Source of the DNA: Galaxea fascicularis
Lineage: Eukaryota > Cnidaria > Anthozoa > Scleractinia > Euphylliidae
Direction of reading: 5' to 3'
Assembly: GCA_948470475.1 (NCBI GenBank)
Contig: OX419341.1
Location: 17,898,226 to 17,962,225, forward strand
DNA: 64,000 bases
In this document: one piece after another, positions 1 to 11,215 of the stretch
Layout: every line of letters starts with the position of its first letter
Numbering within the stretch: position 1 is the stretch's first letter
The notes under the pieces: model-generated
Seen by the model: the letters and a program-made list of their open reading frames with translations, nothing else
Databases searched by the model: none
Told to the model about the DNA's origin: nothing
Program-made: the position numbers and the translations under genes

Positions 1-900
1 TTTAAGTCAGTCAACAATCACTCAGAACGCAGAGCTTAAAAGCAGAAGCCGTCATTTCACACAAAAGTAAGCTTCAGTCTTATTACTTCTCATGCCTATC
101 AAGGAAGCTTCTTCAATTAAGGATTTTAGAGGCTAAACCGTCCAGTTTAACACACAGCAAGGTCCGAAGACAGCGCATAATTACTGAAGCCTTGCCAAAC
201 CACACGATCGTTTCTCTTCATGCAAGCTTCGGCAGGCAAACACGAAGAAAAGCTGAAACTCCCAGACACTTGGTAATGTTTTTACATCTTGACAAGAGAC
301 GCCCTCTTTTTCGCTGTTCCTCATTATAATTTCGTCTCTCTTTTTGAGCTTTTTGTTGTTTTTTCTCCCGTTTCTCGTCGGTATGATTCAGCCTGTTTAC
401 TCGAGTCCTTTCTTGTTCTTTCTCCCGTTGCTCGACAATACAATTCAGCCGGTTTGCTCGTGCTCTTTTTCCCGCTGCTTGTCACTGATACTCCGCCAGC
501 GAATTGACAAAACTAACTTTGTTTTAAAACTGTCTTCAAAATTTGGCCATGCAATTTCCCGCCACAAAAACACGGGTTGAGAACTGCATGTATGGGCAAA
601 TGATCTGTCCAAAAACAGTCCATATGGAAGCGCGCTTATATGCGAGCTTGCACACGAAAGGGTTAACTGGAGTATCATATTTGACTTTGGCTTATATCGA
701 GGGGGTGAACGGTCGTACGTACGTACGGACGTACGGTGACGTCATGACCAATTTTTCTCGGATCGATGGGTTACCATATTTTCTCATCAATGGTGTGAAC
801 TCGTCGATTTGTCTTTTTTTTTTTCGCGAAAACTTGCAAGAACTAGTTTCACATAAAAAAAAATTTATAAATTCGAATGCTTACAGTGAAAATGCACTTA
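1..900. other. non-coding stretch, start related to 31625-31905
   Basis: I see no convincing gene here. Bases 1-240 resemble 31625-31905 in the same orientation: both contain AACAATCACT, GAAGCCGTCATTTCACAC and AAGGAAGCTTCTTCAATTAA in the same order. This is therefore a dispersed repeat or an old duplication. At 712-745 there is a CGTACGTACG-rich patch next to a GTGACGTCATGAC segment, which looks like a transposon terminus, but I could not find its partner. Confidence 0.4.
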
Positions 901-911
901 GTTAGTTTACA

Positions 912-1113
912 GTCAGTCCATTTAAATACCTTGAGACAAATAATTCAAATAAACATAACATGATAAGAATCCCAACGGACCAAAGGTAAACCAGCTGGCT
1001 ATTTACAAGGAAGGTCGAGGAGTTGAACCAGGGACTACCAAGAACAACACCAGCTAGTGGCCAGAGCAGGATTTGAACCCGGGATGACCTAAGCCACTCG
1101 ACCATCCCGCCGC
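912..1113 (-). repeat. tRNA-derived SINE (family 3)
   Basis: On the minus strand the element starts with a tRNA-like head. It contains an A-box-like TGGTCGAGTGGCT and a B-box-like GGTTCAAATCC about 20 bases further on, as expected for an internal RNA polymerase III promoter, followed by a non-tRNA body. The first 20-odd bases of the head recur at 49748-49770 in the paralogous block, where the rest is replaced by another repeat. Confidence 0.5.
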
Positions 1114-1584
1114 CTCCTCATAGCTACTAGAAGTTCGGTAAAATGGTTTTGAAATGTACGCTCATCGCAATCACCCTAACCATCAGCACCATCAAAACCA
1201 TCATCATCGTCATCATCATCACCTCGTGATTAAGGTCCATTGAGAACAAAGTGTACGTTTTTAAGTAGTCTCACACAGTTTGCCACACCGGTAGACTTGT
1301 CGAAATGTCTCTGAAGCTCCTTCAGGGCTTCGACTGTCGAGGAGAGACCGCAATAATTGCCTGCCTGACTCTTGCCTACCAGTATTTCAAAAATTTAATT
1401 AACGTCTGCGAAATCACACCGGGAAGAGAGGATTGTCAGTGGAGTATAGACAACGACAACGAAGAACTCGACATTTTTAGATTAGGGCTTTCCACAGGAA
1501 GCACCGGCAAATACAATTTTTCCTTTTTTTTAATCAAACAAACGTATATCAAGGTTACCAAAGTCTTTACTAAACGCCAGAATT

Positions 1585-1726
1585 TCACTGCTTATAACAC
1601 CAAGCGTTCCCCTTCCTGTTCTTGTCTTCTAGTTTAGACGATCCCACAATGCCAATGTGACTTCCACAACCTGGGGTGCTGGTCTGCATGGGGTAGCGAA
1701 TGGTACCGTCTTCTAGCCAACCAAAA
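1585..1726 (-). CDS. gene 1 exon 4: second half of Link domain and stop
   Basis: After a TTTGCTAG acceptor the frame reads FGWLEDGTIRYPM, then CGSHIGIVG and AWCYKQ, then TGA. This is the second half of a Link domain, including the WL.DG..RYP signature and the last cysteine. Two bases carried over from exon 3 complete the first codon. Confidence 0.8.
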
Positions 1727-1864
1727 CTAGCAAAGTAAAAAGCAATTAACCATTTAATCACTTAATTAATCGGTCAATCAATCAGTCAATCGATCCCTCA
1801 ATCAAGCCAGCAAGAAGCCAAACAAGCCGGCAATCAACAAGTCATGGCACTTGGCCCCCTATTT

Positions 1865-1946
<82 letters not shown>

Positions 1947-1963
1947 CACTACTGCTACTACTG

Positions 1964-2057
<94 letters not shown>

Positions 2058-5000
2058 GACTACCACTACCACTACCACTACCACTACCACTACCACTACC
2101 ACTACCACAACCACTACCACTACCACTACCACTACCACTACCACTACCACAACCACAACCACTACCATTACCACACTGATACTGCTGATACTCTTCTTCT
2201 TCTTCTACTACCACTACTACTACTACTCCTTATAGGGCGTTCACTGAGAAGCCAACAACCGGTGTAAGAAATCAAGGGGAAACTTAAAGATGCAAGAGTC
2301 CCCGTCAAAAGCACAAATATTGACGACCTATTTTCGTCGTTACATTTCCTGTCTCCACTCTACCTCAGGCTAGTGTTTACTCTCCTTACTCGCCGCTAAT
2401 CTTTCTTTCCTAGCGCCCGCTGCTATGGAAGCTGGTAAAAATATTAACCTACGCGCAGTACTCAAAACCAGCCTGCCAGGCAACGTAGAGCTGACTGTAT
2501 GTGGCCAGTGATGCTCCGTGAAGTTTGCAAAATCGTTCAGCATCGTAATAATTGAGGTTGTAATGACCATCGACCATTCCGACATATATATTTCCAATGC
2601 CTGGAGCGAAATCCACACCGGTTAATTCTGTGACGAATTAAGACAAATTAGTAACTCATAAACAATTGCTTCTTTTAAGAAAACGGCGCTTATACGTTTT
2701 TGAGCTATTTTGTGTAAACAAAGTCGCTCTATGTCAGCATGAAGCTCAAGAAATTTTTCCGTGGTCGGATGGTTCTGCCTTGAACCAATGAAATAAAGGT
2801 TTCTTTAGATGGCATTGTTTCAGCCAGCGGCCAATCTAATTCCCTGTTTTAAAGGTGTTTTTGAAAGCATGTGGTCAGGCGGATGGTCAGCACTGAGACT
2901 AAGTTACACATGCGTGTTGATTACGCTCAAAGGAACATTAGCGCGGAATGTCACGCGTCATCCATGTGTTGTTGAGTTATGTATTTATTACTATCGCGCC
3001 AAGGGGTACCACCATTATGGTAGTCTTTCCGGAGAAAAGGGTTTGTATATTTAACACATGCGTGAATGATAACAATAGGCGTGAGATACTGGAGTCAGAT
3101 TAGAATGAAGTATGAGTTGTGCTGTTTCGATGGATGAAGGTAGTAAGGTGGGGACGAAAGTATTTGAAGTTTACAGCTGCTCATGTTTGTTAATGGATGA
3201 ACTGCATTCAACATAAGACTTGAAGCATTAAAAATTAACTATTTTGAATTGCGTGCGATGCACAACCTGTTCTGTGAAATGATACCTGCGCCTCCTAGAA
3301 AGTCCTTCAATGATTTTTCAGCATCTTTCAATTTGGTCAACCCGATGAAAACGAAAGTAGAACTATGTTAGTGGCACTCGACCACTTCTGAGGAGAATTT
3401 TTGAGGGTTAAAAACAATGAAATTTAGTTTTTGAGAATTGAAACGTCGAGTTATTCAAACAACCCGTAGTGTTACTGCGAGAGACCTAGCGGGGAGGAAA
3501 TGCCGTTCTGAGATCAAGCAGTGTTCTTTAAATCACATATTACTATTTGCCATTGAAAGGATTGAATGCTCTGATTATCGCAAATAATGCAGGCGGTGAA
3601 AAGCGGCAAAAAACATTAAACGAATAATGCTAGTCGTAATTGATTCAGCATCAAGGTAATTTGGTTGAGCGGTTCCTACTCGGGGAGCAAATATTTCGTT
3701 TCGAAGTGGACGCATGCTTAGGTTTGTAATTTTCCTTGTGTTTTTTGTTCCTTTGCTAATTTTGTCAAAACTGCAAGAATGTTGTTAAAACTGGAAGAGC
3801 ATTGTGTGACGAAAATAAACATATGTTTGATGGATTTGAAAACTATAAATATTAGTCTAATCAGAAGTGGCTGTTTCTACAAGTGATATTTGTACGGAAG
3901 AAAAATGTTATGGAAGGGAATCCTTAATCTGGATATTTGTTCCCCTTGAAGTGAAGCCGTTTTTACGTTAAACAATGAAAATGGTGATTTCGGATAGTGA
4001 GCAATTTCATTTGTCAAATGGATTACTTTTGTCTCTCACGTGTAAACAGGCACCAAGACATACAGCCCTGTTTATCAAATGCGATTTTTAACTTTGATCT
4101 ATCACGTGCCTACGTTTGGTAATAGCAAGTTCGTTGGTTAATTCCCACATGAATAAGGCAGCGCTGTTGGTTAAATGCGACTCCGAACTTTGATCGGTCA
4201 CGTGTATCCAACATGACCTTTGATCAATCACAAGATTTGCACGTGGTCAATTCAACTTGTTTACAACAAAATCTAATTGAATTTATTTTCTGTTACAATG
4301 ATTGGTCACTTTTAAGCGTTTTTTATTGGCTACTTTTCTCAACTTCAAATTTTCTCTTCTTATTATTGGCGGATTTCGATCCGTTGTTTGTCTGTTGATC
4401 GGGTTTTTGAATATTGTACAACGAGTTTGCCTTTTGGTCGAGGGTCGAGGGTCGAGGGTCGAGTGTAAGCAGTCGAGGGTCGAGGGTAAATGGTCGAGGG
4501 TAACTAGTCGAGGGTCGAAAGTTCCTCAAAATTATTCCTGAACGTCGTCTGATCAAATTTTCACATGTGCTCGTGTTTGCACGAGTTTTCGGTGTCTGTT
4601 TTCACCGCATACTCGCCATCACGGACTCTCCGTCGTTCTGATCGTCAGAATCTAGCGCTTTCTATATTTGCGTATTTTTCGGCAAGCTGTAATTTTGGTT
4701 AAATTATTTTTCCGGACCGCACCAGAAGATAACGAGAACGCTGAAGATGCTGTTACATGACCTCATGTATCATGTATCTTTGTACACTCAAGTGAATAAT
4801 ATTGAATAATACTGACAGCAGAAACCCAATGATTCTATTTTCTAACGGTTTCACTTGCTTATGAAAGGGCTACGAATCTGTTAACTTTTACTGCTTAGTG
4901 AACCTATTGCTTTTATGTTCCCCTTGCTGTCGCAGTCGCCGCGCCACTTAGGACTCCCTAATATCGACGACTGGGGCGAAGGAAGGGGGAAGGGGAGAGC

Positions 5001-8000
5001 TAGCTTCGTTTAGCCAATCTGCTGAGCCCCGCCCCAGTTATGTTAGCCTTGCTACGGGCCTGTCTCCCCTCTCCCTAACCCATGGAGAGGAGACGGCTGA
5101 CATTTCAGACTACGGTTTTCAGAGCTTGCTGTCACGCCACAGACTGAAAGGTTGATAAACATTGAAATGGCTTTTGAAGAATATGACATGAGCTCAAAAA
5201 CTACTTTTGTATTGCTTGGCTTAGAATAAGCGCTGTTGGATAACGTTAACATTGTAGCAAAAAGACAAACAATGTGCTCTTCCTTGCCGACAAAAAAAAA
5301 TATTTGAAACCCGCCTGATGTTGTCTTCGATCGAATGAAATATGATCACTCTAGTTGTCTAGCACGTGACTTAAATCTGCCGCCACCGACTGCCAACGAC
5401 TGCCACCGATACCATCTCTCTCTGCTATCGCTTTCCGTGATTTGAGGATTTTGAGCATTCCGTTTGATAAATGAAGACCTCTGTTGGAGTACTCGAAAAG
5501 CTGATTTGTATTAGACTTTCAATGAAAGTCAACCGGTTTTTGTGTTGTTTTCAAAAGCTTAAATATAACCAGTTCTCTTATTGTTTAACATAAATAACGC
5601 ATTCTTGTTGTTGTGATTTGATGTTATTTTTTTGTTAGACTTAATACTACGGTTATAATTTGCCTTCATACTTCGACGAAATTCGTTTTTTTTTGTGGAG
5701 GAGGGGGGTCTTAAAACTTAGTTTACTTAACACCCCACGATTTCTGACTATTTAAAGAAATAAAGGTGGTTTAACCTAAATCTTGGGACGCGCAGGTAGA
5801 ACGTGCCGAAGCATTACTATCGCTACATTGCTATCGTTGAATTTTCCATGTTTTTGTTTTACAGGCGCTAACCGCGCTGACCCAAGTCTCACATAGGACC
5901 AAATTAGTGAACGTGGGAAATATTACATACAAACAGTAAAAGTTAACAGATTAGTAGCCTTTTCATAAGCAAGTGAAACAGTTAGAAAATAGAATCATTG
6001 GGTTTCTGCTGTCAGTATTATTCAATATTATTCACTTGAGTGTACAAAGATACATGATACATGAGTCCATGTAACAGCATCTTCAGCGTTCTCGTTATCT
6101 TCTGGTGCGGTCCGGAAAAATAATTTAACCAAAATTACAGCTCGCCGAAAAATACGCAAAAATAGAAAGCGCTAGACTCTGACGATCAGAACGACGGAGA
6201 GTCCGTGATGACGGGTTTGCCTTGAAAACAGACACCGAAAACTCGTGCAAAACACGAGCACATGTGAAAATTTGATCAGACGATGTTCAGGAATAATTTT
6301 GAAGAATTTTTCGACCCTCGACTAGTTACCCTCGACCCTTGATCATTTACCCTCGACCCTCGACTACTTACACTCGACGCTCGACCCTCGACCAAAAGGC
6401 AAACTCTTGTACAACTGTTGATGCTCTTAATTCGGAGGAGCTTATTTTGGAATTAATTGGTGGTTTGTTTTCGAGTCGGTAAGTTTATTATTCATTATCA
6501 GTACTGTATTCAACGTTGATTCGGTTTTTGTGGTCTCATATATTGTAGTATGTTGCATAGTTCGTCTGTTTGGAAATACTTCTTCACATGGTCCTGGAAC
6601 TGTATCAGCACGTGTACATATATTTTGGGAATTTGAGAGACTGGACGAATATAGTGTTTGCGAAAGTGCGGAGAAAGAAAATGAACAAATAATAGAAAAT
6701 ATATTACATATCGGTTTTTGCGGAATTAATGAAACTCTTGTTTAAAAAAATGTAGGATGAATGACTATTTAATTGGTACAAATCAAACTCAAAATCAGTC
6801 TTTAGAAATAAGAAAACTAAAACAAAAATCAAATGAAAAACAGTTTGCTTATACTTCTCCGATACCATAGCAAAAACCAAAAGCGCCACAGATAAATGAC
6901 TCACCATTCAACCATTTTCTGACTTCTCCCTATCTTATCAACATTTTACCAGTCTTCACAAAATAGCTCAAGCACGCATTGCGTGCCTATGTTTCCTTTA
7001 TCTAATTCACTGTTGCACTCAATCATTTAGACAAATTTTAGATTTGTCTCAATTTAACTCTGATTTTCATTAGACGTTAACTCCTCGGTCATTGCATGTC
7101 GCATCTCGCAAAATTCTCATACTGACAGGTAACTTGCTCGTGCAAGCATTTCGAGTAATATGAACATGACAGACTAGCGGATTTTTATACGTATGAGTTG
7201 AGCGTAGAAGCCTTCCTTTGAAGAAAACGGAAATTGAGTCTGGATGTAGCTTAGTGGAGGTAAATAGGAAAGCTAAAAGGAAACCGATTCCATTTGAGAA
7301 ATGTACAGCAAATAATTAATTAAAAAAACAGAGATAGCGTGGAAAAACAAAACAAAAACACGAAAAAAAAGGTAAGGCCTTTGTCTCCACTTCTCACTGT
7401 GTCCTTTGTTGTTATGTACTTTGATGTGGAATTGCACTATCACTTTTTACAGTATTTTTCATTTTTTTTTAAAATTTATATTGTCCGATGTTCATGCGAA
7501 GATGCATAGCAGGGGCAGAACGGAAAAAGAAAATTACTTTGTAACTAACCAACAAGAAAGAAACGCAGTGATGATGAAACAAATAAACCTGTCAAATGGC
7601 GTAAATCTATAATTAACATAAGCTGTATATAGCCTACCAATGTTGCACTTATCGTCGATGTATGGGCGAAGGCTGATAGCTGGTTTGCACTGGCAGAAAA
7701 ACTTCCCCCGCACTGGACCGTCGATGCATGTTCCACCAAAGCTACAGGGACTGCTGGCGCATGGGTAAAGGCCAAACAGAAACTAAAACAAATCAGACAA
7801 AAATGAGTAAAATCCATCCCAAGTTTGGAAAAAAGTCAAATGAGGTGTGAAGTGGAGGTTAGATTTACTAACTGACTTTAGCTTGGATAGCTGAAGGCAT
7901 TTAAAAATGTTACTTGCAAAACAACCCAACAACAGTACGTTTCCTATGCGTGATCAGGGTTTAATCAAATGGCGAGAACAGGGTAGGGAGTTGGCTACTC

Positions 8001-8450
8001 TCATAGATAACCGCGGGATTTGCGTTTCCGTTCTCATTCTTTTCTTTCAGACAGACCTAAAGAAAATAAAATTCGTTCTCGAACAAAAACCATATGTGAT
8101 GTACTAACTTCTCCAGTGGTCCCGTAATAATCATGCGAGGATCTGTCTTGCATTTTGTGAGGCTCAAAATATTTCTCTGAGTTGCATAATTCACACGAAT
8201 GATAACCGCTGTCGCTGCTTTTTGCGAAGTTAAAGGACAGACAGGCTGAAGGACCGTACTCCAAGCACAGAAATGAACAATCTAGGACATCTTCGACTTT
8301 CCTCTCTGCTGTTACGTTGCCAATAAACGATTTGCCTTTCAGAGTATAAAATGTTCTTTTTTTGATAGTGTGATGAAGACCAAGAGCAAAAACCGGGCAG
8401 AATATGAGCCAGCTGGTCATTAGTATGACTAACTTGGAAATCAGCGGCAT
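1585..8450 (-). CDS. host gene 1: secreted PAN-EGF-Link protein, four exons
   Basis: Exons (minus strand): 8450-8109, 7782-7638, 2627-2453 and 1726-1585. They join with consistent phases (0, 1, 2) into 267 codons plus a TGA stop, with a GT donor and AG acceptor at each junction. The product has a signal peptide (about residues 1-24), a PAN/apple-like module rich in cysteine (DCSFLC, ACLSFNF, CELC), one six-cysteine EGF-like domain (residues about 115-160) and a C-terminal Link domain (about 170-267). Link domains bind hyaluronan or related glycosaminoglycans, so an extracellular matrix or mucus role is inferred. Intron 2 carries a 4.3 kb insertion, and intron 3 holds a large trinucleotide array. 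Start: the first ATG of an open signal-peptide exon. Gene 2 at 50227-53441 is a close paralogue. The order PAN-EGF-Link is not one I can name as a described protein. Confidence 0.8.
1861..2240. repeat. (CTA)n / (CACTAC)n microsatellite in intron 3 of gene 1
   Basis: About 190 bases of nearly pure CTA repeat (1866-2056) grade into ACCACT hexamer repeats (2057-2170) and a CTT/CTA tail. The array lies between the two Link exons. The paralogous intron at 50513-51140 has only short remnants, so the array has expanded here or contracted there. Open frames through it are homopolymer artefacts. Confidence 0.95.
2453..2627 (-). CDS. gene 1 exon 3: first half of Link domain
   Basis: The acceptor is GTCACAG and the donor GTAGGT. 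The frame reads YDAERFCKLHGASLATYSQL and then AWQAGFEYC, the N-terminal half of a Link (Xlink) domain. It is 175 nt long and is matched by 51332-51506 with the same length and boundaries. Confidence 0.8.
2700..6971. mobile_element. 4.3 kb insertion with 15-bp terminal inverted repeats
   Basis: The paralogous intron joins TATACGTTTTT directly to CCTTTATCTAAT (near 51575-51590), whereas here 4.3 kb intervenes. The left end reads TTGAGCTATTTTGTG (2700-2714) and the right end is its reverse complement (6957-6971), followed by about 20 bases including a GCACGCATTGCGTGC near-palindrome. This suggests a DNA transposon. I recognise no transposase inside, so it may be non-autonomous. It contains a second TIR element at 4414-6414. 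Confidence 0.55.
4414..6414. mobile_element. 2 kb foldback element with about 480-bp inverted arms
   Basis: The arm 4414-4890 is repeated inverted at 5935-6414 with high identity (few differences by eye). Both ends begin with TTGTACAA, then GAGTTTGCCTTTTGGTCGAG. Each arm carries a subterminal cluster of GTCGAGGGTCGAG repeats (4437-4520 and 6310-6395). The unique core 4890-5935 shows no transposase. It is nested in the insertion 2700-6971. Confidence 0.75.
7638..7782 (-). CDS. gene 1 exon 2: EGF-like domain
   Basis: The exon follows a TTTTAG acceptor and ends at donor GTAGGC. The reading frame gives six cysteines in EGF spacing (YPCASSPCSFGGTC, then FFCQC, then KC). Its 145 nt start in phase 0 and leave one base, which matches the next exon. 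A longer open frame over the same bases lacks this pattern and is a shadow. Confidence 0.8.
8109..8450 (-). CDS. gene 1 exon 1: signal peptide plus PAN/apple module
   Basis: The exon encodes 114 codons. A hydrophobic leader (VILMTSWLIFCPVFALG) is followed by a PAN-like module with the CSFLCLEYGPSACLSFNF signature. It ends in phase 0 at donor GTTAGT. PAN modules mediate protein or carbohydrate contacts outside the cell. Confidence 0.8.
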
Positions 8451-8635
8451 TCTGGAGCGTTATTTCAGAATGTACTTTAACACACCTTTCATTCAGTGCA
8501 AAGGCCTCGAAATTAAAAGTGGAAAAATATACAACCGTAGCGGGATTTGAAAATTTTAGGCCATGAATTTTTTATAACTCGAGCGCACCCTGCGGGGTTT
8601 GATAAAGCTTCTTACAGCAGCTGCATCAATTTTAC

Positions 8636-8931
8636 CGTTAATCGTATCTATAACAAAATTCTCGATTCTGATTGGTTCTCCACGCGCTTATTTGTCGCGT
8701 AATTGCCGCGCTATCACGTGGGTGTCCAATTACAGCTATCAAATTTCAAATTTTTGAAATTTGATACCTGTAATTGGACACCTACGCCATTCACGTGTCA
8801 ATTACGTTCACTTTAATGGCTTCCTTCGTAATGTTTTCCTATTGTTTGTAAGACTTTTGGAACATACCACTGACTTTTTCACTCAAAGGAGGTTCTCAAA
8901 ATCTTCTTAATCTCGAAATTTGTTATTGATA

Positions 8932-8945
<14 letters not shown>
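8636..8945. mobile_element. MITE with central hairpin
   Basis: The ends are imperfect inverted repeats (TTAATCGTATCTATAACAAA at the left and a relative of its reverse complement at 8910-8940). The middle, 8728-8787, is a near-perfect palindrome around GTCCAATTACAG...CTGTAATTGGAC. A related element lies at 10286-10690. Confidence 0.5.
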
Positions 8946-8977
<32 letters not shown>

Positions 8978-9039
8978 CACCAGCGGTCAAACTGAATAAT
9001 AAGCATACTACGAATCATTCAACCGAAATCGTGTTGTAT

Positions 9040-9370
9040 ATTTTTTGCAGAATCTTAATGTAAATATATCGCGCGCTTTGATGTCTATAACACTACTTCA
9101 AAACTCCCATTGATGTGTATCATCTTGGTGGAAAAATATCACGAATCATGTATATTTCTATGGAAACTTGATGTATATAGGTGAGAAATCTTGATGTAAA
9201 TATATCAAGCATCTTGCTGTACATTTAACACACTTGAAAAGTCTCAAAGAAGGGTTGATATACGAAAGAGAATCTTGGTGTATATGGAATTCCCTTGATA
9301 TACATGTTTGACGTCTTCCCATATTTATATCTTTCTTGGTATATACATATTCAATCTTGTTGTTTTGTCC
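9040..9370. repeat. degenerate CTTGATGTATAT-type repeat cluster
   Basis: A short motif close to ATCTTGATGTATATATC recurs about nine times with irregular 20-50 base spacing (for example at 9169, 9189, 9211, 9274, 9293 and 9336). The spacing does not fit a simple tandem satellite. No gene is visible. The block lies just upstream of gene 1 and is absent from the matching position near gene 2. Confidence 0.45.
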
Positions 9371-9399
9371 CTTTTTGACAAGCATACTGGAACCGTAAT

Positions 9400-10000
9400 A
9401 CAAATGAAATTCCCATTTCATTTGCTAAGAGTTTTAGAATAACAAAGAGGACAGTTATGAGCATGTCTAAAGAACATTCTTTGCACTTGCCCTGAGATTG
9501 TTTCCAGAGCTGTTAATGTTTAAGGGCAGCAAAACCGATACTGAAATGCCAGTAACTCGGGCTTGCTAGATATGAAATGATCATAATCACCTCGGAGCTA
9601 CCCTGGTTATCTATCATTCATATTAAAAGCACCCTAGTGGAATAATTGTTAAAAAATACCTTGCCTAGGTGTCGAGCGTCTAGTGCATTTAGTATCAAGC
9701 ATGTAACAGCTGCAAAATGGCGGCCAAGATTCTGTGTTGCTCTCGAGGAAATATATATATATATATATTTTTGGTTACCAAAATCACTCATTTGCGCGCA
9801 ATAAAATGTGAACGAACCAAAAAAATGTGTGAGTTTGCTAGTTTAATTATTTCATTCGCACGTCTGAATTGATTTCGATGAGTTAAATAACGAAATGTCT
9901 TTGTTCAATTATCTGCAATTAGAGGGATCTAATATTAGGATGTTGTGATCGCACAACATCGGCTTGCTCATCAACCACCGTTACTCCCTTATCGACCAGT
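9400..10000. repeat. segment shared with 57470-58030
   Basis: The stretch from CTGGAACCGTAATACAAAT to ATTAGAGGGAT is repeated in the same orientation at about 57470-58020 with high identity. It extends the paralogous relation between the first and last thirds of the window. It contains an (AT)n run at 9750-9769 that is missing in the other copy. No coding sequence is seen. Confidence 0.75.
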
Positions 10001-10285
10001 TTCGTGCGAAAAAGGATTTGTAACGATTGCGAAATCAAGGAGTAAATGCGCATCCTGTATATCGCAAAAATGCCTTACTTATCTTATTTACCCTTTGCGA
10101 GCAAGAGTTCGTGACGATTTGGGGATAATAAAGTCGTTCGGGCTAAAGTAGAGATCCCAAGGAAGCGACAAAGGAGAAAGAATGAAAACTATTTTCTCAG
10201 ATTGATCATCAGTTTGTGGGTGCTTTGACCTTTCAGTTTGCTTCCGTGCGAATCTTAGCAGCGGGCAAGTACGTTTTCAGAGCTA

Positions 10286-10690
10286 ATCATAAAAGTTTCA
10301 ATTTCCTCGATTGTGATTGGTTTAAAAACCTCCTATTTTCCACTAATTAACTTGCAAAGTTGTTATCGGACAGTGTGTTATTGGATTGTTTGTTATCGGA
10401 CAGTTCAATAAGCCAATCACATTCAAAGTTGTAGTTGAAATCAATCAATCACAACATTGGTATCAATCACCATAGTAACACTGTACAGACTCTTGAATTG
10501 GGGCTTTCTTGGAAATGGATATTTTTTTCCCTTGAACAATGACAGGATTCTAGAAGGAGTAGTGATTTTCTTATCCTATGCCACCAATGTTTATGCCAAC
10601 AAACCAGACGAGTTCCTTCTTTTTTCTCGGAAATTGTAATTTTTATGACTAATTGGTAATAAGATTTCGTGTCGTCCAATTCTGTCTGTA
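10286..10690. mobile_element. MITE related to 8636-8945
   Basis: The left end (CTAATCATAAAAGTTTCAATTTCC) and right end (GGAAATTGTAATTTTTATGACTAA) are imperfect inverted repeats. Internal phrases such as CGATTGTGATTGG and CGTGTCGTCCAATTC are shared with the element at 8636-8945. No coding sequence is seen. Confidence 0.45.
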
Positions 10691-11215
10691 AACATACTCT
10701 TATGATTGCAGACCGAATTGGACTCCACTCAGTCCTATTACCATTACTTAAAAACAAGGGTGGATTTGAATTTTGATTAATATTAATCTTTCATCAAAGT
10801 CGGTTGTTAATCATTGGTGTATTTCGATCCACCGGCAAATCTTTGTCGCATCCTTTAACATCATAAACACTCCACTGGTCTTCAAATTGCAACCACCACG
10901 TTCAACGGGACCGCAGGAAGTTCAGACAGCCCGTAGCCTAGGGGTAGGATGTCGTATGGAGTAGTTCAAACCCTTTTCGGGACCTATAATAAACTTCTCC
11001 CCATCTCCAAGCTGCTTAACCGTTCAGTTGTAGCGTAAACACTGGATTATTTTCCTCAATAAAGGGTGATGGTATGTATGAATAAGTAGTAAATGTGGAT
11101 TGGGTGTTGTAAGAGCTCTGAATCAGTACAAGATTACATATAAAAACTAAGACACCACATAGATAAACCGCTAAAGCTAGTATGATTCATGATTTAAAGC
11201 ATATATAATATGATC

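Noticed and set aside
1834..2267. Long open frames of poly-Ser, poly-Val, poly-Leu and poly-Tyr
   Set aside because: They read through a trinucleotide microsatellite in an intron; any frame of such a repeat is open.
2370..2618. 82-residue frame over the Link exon
   Set aside because: The Link-domain frame is offset from it and matches splice phases; this is a shadow.
4437..4520. CRISPR-like array
   Set aside because: The GTCGAGG words are short, unevenly spaced and mirrored at the other end of a foldback element; the DNA is eukaryotic.
7545..7817. 90-residue minus-strand frame with a leader-like start
   Set aside because: It overlaps the EGF exon in a different frame; the EGF frame has six spaced cysteines and proper splice phases.
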